NCBI GenBank assembly: GCA_009908585.1
Contig: JAAAOZ010000267.1
Coordinates: 1-6,230 of the forward strand
Origin: Chloroflexota bacterium
Lineage (GTDB): Bacteria; Chloroflexota; Anaerolineae; B4-G1; SLSP01
Direction of reading: 5' to 3'
Length of the DNA stretch: 6,230 bases
Positions 1-5,685 of the stretch are shown here, piece after piece. The notes under the pieces are model-generated. The model saw only the letters and a list, made by a program, of their open reading frames with translations, made no database searches and was not told the DNA's origin. How positions within the stretch are numbered: position 1 is the first letter of the stretch; every line of letters begins with the position of its first letter. A program made the position numbers and the translations under genes.

Positions 1-455
1 TAAGTTCCGAGTTAATTCCTGAGGTGGATGCCCAGCAGGTCATCTCATTACCGGTCACGGTGGGGGATAGTTTGACCTTGTTAGGATATGAGTGGGAGGA
101 GGCGGGGCGGTGTCAGGGCGAGGGGGAAATTTTGACGTTTTGGCGCGTCGAGAAAGAACTTCCAGACGTGCCATGGGCGATTTTCTTCCATGTATTAGCC
201 CCGGATGGAACTATGGTTGATCAAGAGGATCGCTTGGATGTCGTCACCAGGGGATTACGTCCCGGTGATATTTTTGTCCAGATTCATCGGGTCTCTATCC
301 CCTCTGAGCTACCGGCGGAGACTTTGTGGGTGCAATTGGGGCTTTACCGGCAGGACACGATGGATCGATTAGGTGTCGAGCGTGCGTCCAGAGATGATGT
401 CGTAGATGATCGCATCCTGTTGGGGACTTTGCAATCAGTCTGTGCAGATAAATAG
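1..455 (+). CDS. C-terminal part of a probable GT39-type membrane glycosyltransferase (5' truncated)
   Basis: The reading frame is open from the window edge (first full codon at 3) to the TAG at 453-455, giving 150 visible residues. A GTG at 24 could be read as a start, but no Shine-Dalgarno sequence precedes it and the frame continues upstream, so I treat this as the end of a longer gene. No membrane segment is visible. The segment is soluble and beta-rich, with landmarks VGDSLTLLGYEW, ILTFWRVEKEL, FFHVLAPDGTMVDQEDR, GLRPGD and LWVQLGLYRQDTMDRLGV. This order (GD.L.LLGY, then a tryptophan strand, F.HVL..DG...Q.D, RPGD and a closing .LGLY) resembles the extracytoplasmic C-terminal domain that, as I recall, follows the membrane part of many Chloroflexota GT39/PMT-like glycosyltransferases. 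The gene ends 17 nt before the next, so the two probably form one operon. The domain call is moderate; the glycosyltransferase assignment is inferred, because the catalytic part lies outside the window. Confidence 0.6.
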   Translation, partial: SSELIPEVDAQQVISLPVTVGDSLTLLGYEWEEAGRCQGEGEILTFWRVEKELPDVPWAIFFHVLAPDGTMVDQEDRLDVVTRGLRPGDIFVQIHRVSIPSELPAETLWVQLGLYRQDTMDRLGVERASRDDVVDDRILLGTLQSVCADK

Positions 456-472
456 TAAAAGGAGCGACCAAG

Positions 473-1636
473 ATGAGATTAATGCAATGGGCGAAGGAAT
501 CGAGCTATGAGATACGCATTGGAGCTGTTTTTGTTGCCTTGCTCTTAATCTATTTGGCCATTGCCAATTTTGTGTTGGCGCCGCTGGGATATTATGGCAC
601 ACAGGAAGCTCCGCGCTTTGCAGATCCATGGATTGCCAGGGGCGAGACCATCCTGGACGGTGGTGTTTTGTATGAGGATGTATTTACCAGCACGCCGCCT
701 CTGATGAACTATTTACTTATTCCCCCAGTAATTTTCTCGGGCTGGTTTGGGCACATAAATCCATGGGCGACGCTCGCCTTTATGGTCTATTTCTCCTTAT
801 TCAATCTTCTTATCGCCTACGCGCTGCTGTACACTGCGAAAAGCAAGGCCGTCGGATACCGCTGGGCTTTATATTATCTTCTCAACCCCTTGACGTTCGG
901 GAATACGATCTTACGCCGGCAGGACGAATCGGTTTTGGTTGCTTTCTTTGCCCTCGCGTTTATGTTTATCGTTTTTGACCAGCACGTGCGGGCCGCTGTT
1001 GTGATGGGGCTTTCATTACTGGTCAAACTCACCGGCGGCATGATGGTCGTGGTCGCGTTCCTCACGACTCGAAAGTGGCAGTATGTGATCATTCCTGCCG
1101 TGGTCTTTCTTGTCATTTTCGCCCCTTTTTGGATACGGTCGGGGGAATCCGCTGTGTTTTGGGATGTCAGTAAGCAGCATACGGAGCATCCATTTCAATT
1201 TGGCGGCGTAAGTCTCCCGGCCCTAGGGTTGCGCTGGCGCGGGGGTGATGCCTCTCAAATTTTGACGATTTGTTCTGCGCTCTTCTTCGGGGGGGTCTTA
1301 CTTGCTCTGGGATGGATCGCGTGGAAACCGGTTGGTATCTTTGAGGACTTATTGTTATTAACGACCACCGTCTTTTTACTCTCCCCTAAATTGCACTGTG
1401 GTTATTTTTCCATGTCCGTATATGCCCTGACGCCCTTGATCTCAACGTATCGAATCCGAGGCCTGTTCTTCGGCTTTGCGACGTTGGCACTATTGGCGGA
1501 TATGTATAAGTGGCCTATAGAAAACTTTCCCCTGGCCTTTTGGCTGATGGTGACAACCTATATACTTTTAATCATAATTAACGTGAGAGTTCAATGGATA
1601 TCTCATAAAAAGCTTTTAATGCCTGATGATGTGTGA
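473..1636 (+). CDS. Multipass membrane glycosyltransferase, GT-C superfamily (GT87/GT39-like)
   Basis: The product is a 387-residue very hydrophobic protein with about nine or ten membrane segments (around residues 16-37, 76-92, 98-121, 130-146, 152-168, 172-198, 203-221, 262-284, 290-304, 313-325, 330-345, 353-371). The first extracytoplasmic loop, residues 38-75, has the pattern of GT-C enzymes: FADPW (49-53), then DGGVLYEDVFTSTPPL (62-77). Asp51 or Asp69 is a candidate catalytic or metal-binding residue. Other landmarks are LNP (137-139), RRQDES (148-153), VKLTGG (184-189) and SPKLHCGYF (304-312). Members of this superfamily transfer a sugar from a polyprenyl-phosphate donor to a lipid-linked glycan or protein on the outer face of the membrane. 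Donor and acceptor cannot be read from the sequence. AAAAGGAG at 457-464 sits 8 nt before the ATG and fixes the start. The gene is probably co-transcribed with the preceding one. It is shorter than typical GT39 enzymes and closer in size to GT87. The 3' end is very AT-rich (14 of 60 G+C at 1561-1620). Confidence 0.7.
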   Translation: MRLMQWAKESSYEIRIGAVFVALLLIYLAIANFVLAPLGYYGTQEAPRFADPWIARGETILDGGVLYEDVFTSTPPLMNYLLIPPVIFSGWFGHINPWATLAFMVYFSLFNLLIAYALLYTAKSKAVGYRWALYYLLNPLTFGNTILRRQDESVLVAFFALAFMFIVFDQHVRAAVVMGLSLLVKLTGGMMVVVAFLTTRKWQYVIIPAVVFLVIFAPFWIRSGESAVFWDVSKQHTEHPFQFGGVSLPALGLRWRGGDASQILTICSALFFGGVLLALGWIAWKPVGIFEDLLLLTTTVFLLSPKLHCGYFSMSVYALTPLISTYRIRGLFFGFATLALLADMYKWPIENFPLAFWLMVTTYILLIIINVRVQWISHKKLLMPDDV

Positions 1637-1827
1637 GATATAAACCGTTTTTGTCCTCATAGGTCTGGAATTATCCCCATTAGGGCCGTAATCTTGCGCC
1701 GAGTTGCCACAAGGCTTTCTTTGTGGTATACATAACCGTTGTTCGATTCCCATTTCGATTCCTTTGAATATGGCATACGTCTAAATAAAGAGTTAAGGCT
1801 GTGGTCAAAACACTAAAGGAGAAAAAT
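1637..1827. other. Intergenic region with small repeats, probable leader of the secreted-protein gene
   Basis: This is the longest non-coding stretch in the window, at 191 nt. Two structures are visible. A short inverted repeat spans 1705-1728 (TGCCACAA pairing with TTGTGGTA, one G-U pair, 8-nt loop). It is not followed by a run of T, so it is not a convincing intrinsic terminator. A perfect 9-bp direct repeat, TTCGATTCC, occurs at 1742-1750 and 1754-1762, 12 nt apart, which is close to one helical turn and could be an operator. I see no promoter with both hexamers at good spacing. A promoter here is expected from the change in gene type but is not shown by the sequence. Confidence 0.3.
1814..1821 (+). 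promoter_or_regulatory. Ribosome binding site that decides the start of the 853-residue secreted protein
   Basis: TAAAGGAG lies 6 nt upstream of the ATG at 1828. The frame also has a GTG at 1801, which would add nine residues (MVKTLKEKN) before the signal peptide, but that GTG has no Shine-Dalgarno sequence in front of it and this site falls inside the extension. Starting at 1828 also gives a standard signal peptide with a short basic n-region. Confidence 0.8.
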
Positions 1828-4389
1828 ATGAGACCGTATTTAGGTCAAAGACGATTTCGGATTTTGTGGGTTGTGCTGGGATTTGTGATCTTGCTGATAG
1901 GCATGCAGGGGATGCAGTCGGTGGGAGCACAGGGCACATCCCCCTTGGAAGGTTCGGAGAAGATCGTGCTCTCTGGGGACACGGTGCCGCCGGAGGGCAC
2001 GGTCGAGTACGCGATTGTGGTGCGGAACGACGGGACAGGGACGTTAACGGATGTGCCTGTTTTTGATTATCTCAGTCCGCGCTTAGAATGTCTATCCGTA
2101 TCGGCTACACCATCTGATTGGGGTGGCGGCCAATGTGAAGCGGATTACGCGAGAGCTACGGCGTACTATCTGCCGCCGTATTCGGCGGTGACGTTTACGC
2201 TGCGCTCGCAGCTGAAGCCGATGAGTTGGGTCTTGGATATGCCGATCACCAACACGGCCCTCATCAGCGATGGGGTGAATTTGGTGCGCACCAACGTTGT
2301 GTCCGTGACGATGATCGAACTGCCGCCCGTTCACTCGCAGATTGATGCGCCGGCGAAGGAAGCGGTCGTCGCGGAGCGCGAGTGGCGCGTTCAGGGCCGC
2401 GCGTGGACGGGCGACCTCCCGCCGTTCCCCCTAACACCACAACTGCACTCCATCTCCGATGCGACCTTGCCTTATGTCTATGAGGTGAGTTGGGAGCCGG
2501 TGACGAACACGCTACTGAGCGGCTATCTTTTGCAGGAATCCGTGAACGATCCGACGTTTGCCCACGCGGATGAGGCGGAGTTCATTCCAGATGGCACGAC
2601 TACGGCGGAATATCCAGATCCGGTGGACGGCACATACTACTATCGGGTGCGCGCCTTGGGTGAGAATGGACTGTTGAGCCGCTGGAGCGGTGTCCAATCG
2701 ATAACGGTGGGGAGCGGAAGGTATGTGGCTCCTAGCGCGGTGGCGCCTGCTGCGCCCGCGCTGACGGCTGCCGAGGACATCACGGTCGAGGTCAACATCA
2801 AGCCAACGGGTGTTATCACCGATAGCTGGCGACCGGTCACAGCGCTCACGCTCACGGAGGAGAGCGCTGGCACCTGGTGGGATTGGAGCTACACGGGCGA
2901 TTTGCCCGTCGAGGAAGACCCGACTTCCTACACGATCCAGACGCGCGCTAAGATAGACGGCGGCCCCTTCGGTGAGGTGGATACGATTAACGTCACCCTG
3001 TTTAACGCCAAGCCGCGCCTTACCATCACCAAGCAATCGAATGTCTCATCCGTGGCGGTGGGAGGGGAGATCGAATACACGTTGATGGTGACGAACACAG
3101 GCGCCTTTGCGGTCGATGATCTGGTCATCACCGATGCGTTACCTATCGATACCGCCTTTATCGACACAGGGAGCGGACAGTTGATGGCGAACGATGTCGT
3201 CAGTTGGACGGTAGCGGAGTTGGCGGCAGGCGAGCAGACGAGTGTTACGTTGGCCGTCAGGCCGCTGCGCAGCGATGTCACCGTTCGCAATGAGGCCTAC
3301 GGCGTGCTGGCTCGAGGGTTTTATATCCCTGGTCAGAGGACGGTCGAGGTTTCGGTGGGAGATGCCTATGTTTATTTGCCGTTGGTAATGAGACGCTGGC
3401 CGCCAATTCCTTATGCGCCAACGATGAATGCCATCGACAACGATGATTTGGACGATGAATACACCGTATCGTGGTCCTACAATCATCCGAACGTGCCCGT
3501 TAGCTCCTTTACACTTCAGGAGGCGACGGATCGTGACTTCACTGAGGATGTGATAACCTACACCATAGCAGCAGGCACATTCTCCAAGGCTATCAGCGAT
3601 CAAGATAGCGACACCTACTATTATCGCGTGCGGGGCGTTAATGCCTGGGGTCTGGGGGCGTGGAGTAACGTCGTGAAGGCAGTTGTGCAAAACGACCATA
3701 TTTATAATTTCTACGACTCAGGTAATAGAGAAGGTTGGGGGGTCAGGCGGTATGACAGCACCTCTGGGGATCTCCAAGATTATAAGGTGAAGGTTTTTGA
3801 TGGGTCTATGTACACTGCTATGTGGGGGCGGTTCGATCAAATGATCGTGTCGCCTATGGAATTAGGCCCATCTGATTCGTATAAATATCGAGCGCGGGTT
3901 AAATTGGTTGACCATGAAACCATTGACGATGAAGAATATACCATCAAGAGTGGGATGGCGTATGCCTTTGTGTTTAATGGTAATGGGGGATCACCTTGTC
4001 CCGCAGACCGCCACACGCCTAAAGGGGAAGGGTGTCTTTCACATTATTACAGGCTACTTGTGGTTTATGATCAAGGCAATGCGAATTTCCTCTGGAATTT
4101 GAAGCGTATCGACTATCATGATCCGGATAATGATGGGAAGGGGACGGGTCATACGTTGATAGATTGGGAAACAGTGCAACCTGGCGATGTGTTGGGTTGG
4201 AATACCTGGGAAGTTTCTGTCACGGATAGAGAAACTAATAATATTAGGATTCGCTTGAATGGTGATCTGATTGGCAAGGCTACAGATCATGAATATCTGG
4301 ACGAACGTTACTTTGGTGTCTACTTCGAGTCGCCCGTTTTTGGTCAAGCAGCAGCGAAGTGGGATTGGATCAAGATCGAGACACAGTAA
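1828..4389 (+). CDS. Secreted multidomain protein: DUF11 / Ig-like with inserted FN3 / DUF11 / FN3 / concanavalin-like
   Basis: The 853-residue product starts with a signal peptide (basic MRPYLGQRRFR, hydrophobic core 12-27, likely cleavage after VGA at 34). Domains follow in order: DUF11-like (about 44-164, GTVEYAIVVRNDGTGTLTDV then ITNTAL); the first half of an Ig-like domain (172-196, WRVQGRAWTGD); an FN3 domain (198-298, YYYRVR at 270-275); an Ala/Pro linker (299-316); the rest of the Ig-like domain (318-394, WWDWSY, YTIQTRAKIDGG); a second DUF11-like (398-510, IEYTLMVTNTGAFAVDDL); YLPLVMRRW (516-524); a second FN3 (525-621, YYYRVR at 597-602); and a concanavalin-like jelly roll (622-853: Cys724, Cys736, SHYYRL, WNTWEVSV at 791-798, NGD at 811-813). 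DUF11 and FN3 are adhesive or spacer modules. The last domain resembles LamG/DUF1080-type folds and may bind glycans. No catalytic residues are evident and there is no sortase motif or C-terminal membrane anchor. Residues 516-853 are paralogous to the next gene. Domain boundaries are read by eye. Secretion is well supported; function is unknown. Confidence 0.8.
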   Translation: MRPYLGQRRFRILWVVLGFVILLIGMQGMQSVGAQGTSPLEGSEKIVLSGDTVPPEGTVEYAIVVRNDGTGTLTDVPVFDYLSPRLECLSVSATPSDWGGGQCEADYARATAYYLPPYSAVTFTLRSQLKPMSWVLDMPITNTALISDGVNLVRTNVVSVTMIELPPVHSQIDAPAKEAVVAEREWRVQGRAWTGDLPPFPLTPQLHSISDATLPYVYEVSWEPVTNTLLSGYLLQESVNDPTFAHADEAEFIPDGTTTAEYPDPVDGTYYYRVRALGENGLLSRWSGVQSITVGSGRYVAPSAVAPAAPALTAAEDITVEVNIKPTGVITDSWRPVTALTLTEESAGTWWDWSYTGDLPVEEDPTSYTIQTRAKIDGGPFGEVDTINVTLFNAKPRLTITKQSNVSSVAVGGEIEYTLMVTNTGAFAVDDLVITDALPIDTAFIDTGSGQLMANDVVSWTVAELAAGEQTSVTLAVRPLRSDVTVRNEAYGVLARGFYIPGQRTVEVSVGDAYVYLPLVMRRWPPIPYAPTMNAIDNDDLDDEYTVSWSYNHPNVPVSSFTLQEATDRDFTEDVITYTIAAGTFSKAISDQDSDTYYYRVRGVNAWGLGAWSNVVKAVVQNDHIYNFYDSGNREGWGVRRYDSTSGDLQDYKVKVFDGSMYTAMWGRFDQMIVSPMELGPSDSYKYRARVKLVDHETIDDEEYTIKSGMAYAFVFNGNGGSPCPADRHTPKGEGCLSHYYRLLVVYDQGNANFLWNLKRIDYHDPDNDGKGTGHTLIDWETVQPGDVLGWNTWEVSVTDRETNNIRIRLNGDLIGKATDHEYLDERYFGVYFESPVFGQAAAKWDWIKIETQ

Positions 4390-4435
4390 CACTTTCTGTA
4401 GGTCTCTAGTCTCAAACGGATCATGCGCAAGCAAA

Positions 4436-4483
4436 AGCCAACAAACCTTTCGGGCCGATTAAGGCTTGGGAGGTTTGTTGGCT
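4436..4483 (+). terminator. Long hairpin between the two paralogous genes, possible terminator or processing site
   Basis: A perfect 13-bp inverted repeat, AGCCAACAAACCT at 4436-4448 and AGGTTTGTTGGCT at 4471-4483, encloses 22 nt. The enclosed sequence continues the stem: 4449-4456 pairs with 4463-4470 through four Watson-Crick and four G-U pairs, leaving the 6-nt loop GATTAA. The whole is an uninterrupted stem of about 21 pairs. It lies 46 nt after the stop of the preceding gene and 38 nt before the next start. No clean U-tract follows; the nearest T-rich run is at 4495-4505. On the opposite strand the stem is followed by CTTTTGC, a weak T-run. A terminator with poor U-tract, an mRNA-stability element or a short mobile-repeat remnant are all possible. 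The G-U pairs in the inner stem favour a function as RNA on the + strand. Confidence 0.55.
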
Positions 4484-4521
4484 AGTAACAACCCTATTTA
4501 ATTTTATGGCATGGAGGAGAT

Positions 4522-5685
4522 ATGAAGCAGAGATACTTTATTAAAGCTCTGTGGTTTATGGGCGCGTTGATGGTTGGCATGATTTTCCTGTGTTTGGCCG
4601 TCGTCCCGGTGATGGCCCGTCAGATTGAGGGCGCTGAAGGAATCTTAACGGTTGATGTTGATGAGGAAAGTTACTTCAATTATTTGCCCCTGGTGGCAAA
4701 AAACTATCCGCCGTTGCCCCAGACCCCTGTGTTAGCGCCGATTTATGTCATGGACTTGGGGCATCCCTATACCTTGACGTGGCAGTCGGCGTCGCCCGAT
4801 GTACCGAATCTTTATTATACAATTCAGGAATCATCAGATGGAAGCTTCTCTGCTCCGGCGGTCTATACCACGTCCGAATCTTTCTATCCGATGACCCGTG
4901 AGACTTTCAACTCCTATTACTACCGCGTGCGAGCACAGAATTCAGGCGGCGAGAGTGAGTGGAGTAATATCGAGTTTGTGCGCTTCGCTCAATATCATGA
5001 TAATTTTAAAGATCCCCGGTCTGGATGGCAACCGCGACGGACGAGTTCGCCTGATATTGACGAGATGTGGGCCTTATATATTGATGACGATTTGCAAACC
5101 ATGGTGGGGGACAAATTCGATTTTACGATCTTCTCATCGATGGTGCCGGCGCCGGAGTTGCCCTATCGACTTGTCCTGAGAACCAGAATCATTCACAAAG
5201 TCAATGAGGTTTCCTATGGCATCGTCTTTGGGGGCAATAAGGGAACGTTCTGTACAGTTGAGCGCGAGGAGGCGACCGATCCGAACGGATGCTTTTCGCA
5301 CTACTATCGGCTCAACGTGATCTGGGCCGGCAACTACCTCAAATTCAACATGGCTCGCGTTGATCGGCATGGCCTGCGGGGAGAGGGTATCAGCGAGGAA
5401 TTGTTGGGCTTCGGCAACTTATCCGGTTTGGGGCGCGATCCCGCTCAATGGCACACGTGGGAGATTTGGGTCTACGAGGATCGCTTCGCGCTCTACGTCA
5501 ACGGCGATTTTATTGCCTGGATTCCTGCTAAGAAATATAATCATGATCCTTATTATGGGATATTCAGTTCCACCTTTGAGTATAATTACGCTCATTTCAA
5601 ACACGCCTACTTTTACGTGGAGCCGATTCCCCCGGTGGTTCCCCCTGAAGCCTATGCACTTCAACCTGAAGCCTTGCCCCGCTGA
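4522..5685 (+). CDS. Secreted FN3 plus concanavalin-like domain protein, paralogue of the preceding gene
   Basis: The 387-residue product has a signal peptide (MKQRYFIK, hydrophobic core about 9-29, likely cleavage after VMA near residue 32). The mature part begins with a short acidic linker, then YLPLVAKNY (54-62), an FN3-like domain (63-155; YTIQESSDGSF, YYYRVR at 132-137, WSN at 147-149) and a concanavalin/LamG-like jelly roll (about 157-370). The last carries GW..RR, the pair Cys244 and Cys257, GCFSHYYRL, WHTWEIWV (310-317), YVNGD (325-329) and YYGIFSS. The C-terminus is a short proline-rich tail. From the YLPLV motif onward it aligns along its whole length with residues 516-853 of the preceding protein. 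GGAGGAG at 4513-4519 precedes the ATG. It is probably exported and may bind a surface or environmental glycan; the fold suggests this and no residue proves it. No lipobox, sortase motif or membrane anchor is seen. The stop overlaps the start of the next gene (TGATG). Confidence 0.8.
   Translation: MKQRYFIKALWFMGALMVGMIFLCLAVVPVMARQIEGAEGILTVDVDEESYFNYLPLVAKNYPPLPQTPVLAPIYVMDLGHPYTLTWQSASPDVPNLYYTIQESSDGSFSAPAVYTTSESFYPMTRETFNSYYYRVRAQNSGGESEWSNIEFVRFAQYHDNFKDPRSGWQPRRTSSPDIDEMWALYIDDDLQTMVGDKFDFTIFSSMVPAPELPYRLVLRTRIIHKVNEVSYGIVFGGNKGTFCTVEREEATDPNGCFSHYYRLNVIWAGNYLKFNMARVDRHGLRGEGISEELLGFGNLSGLGRDPAQWHTWEIWVYEDRFALYVNGDFIAWIPAKKYNHDPYYGIFSSTFEYNYAHFKHAYFYVEPIPPVVPPEAYALQPEALPR

Noticed and set aside
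24..455. A complete 143-residue protein starting with GTG at 24
   Set aside because: No Shine-Dalgarno sequence precedes the GTG, the frame stays open to the window edge, and the domain looks like the C-terminal part of a larger protein.
1705..1728. Short hairpin after the GT-C gene as an intrinsic terminator
   Set aside because: The stem is only about 8 pairs with one G-U and no T-run follows it.
1764..1787. TTGAAT and TAAATA upstream of the long secreted-protein gene as a promoter
   Set aside because: Spacing is only 12 nt and TAAATA is a poor -10 match.
1801..1827. GTG at 1801 as the start of the long secreted protein
   Set aside because: No ribosome binding site before it. A good TAAAGGAG lies between it and the ATG at 1828, which also gives a normal signal peptide.
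2512..3699. Long open frames on the minus strand within the secreted-protein gene
   Set aside because: They lie antisense to clear domains, are rich in Arg, His and Thr as expected for shadow frames, and show no recognisable motif or ribosome binding site.
4475..4502. Possible sigma70-type promoter for gene 4 (TTGTTG at 4475-4480, TTTAAT at 4497-4502, 16-nt spacer)
   Set aside because: The -35 match is weak and lies inside the hairpin arm, and the implied 5' leader would be only about a dozen bases. Chance matches in AT-rich DNA are common.
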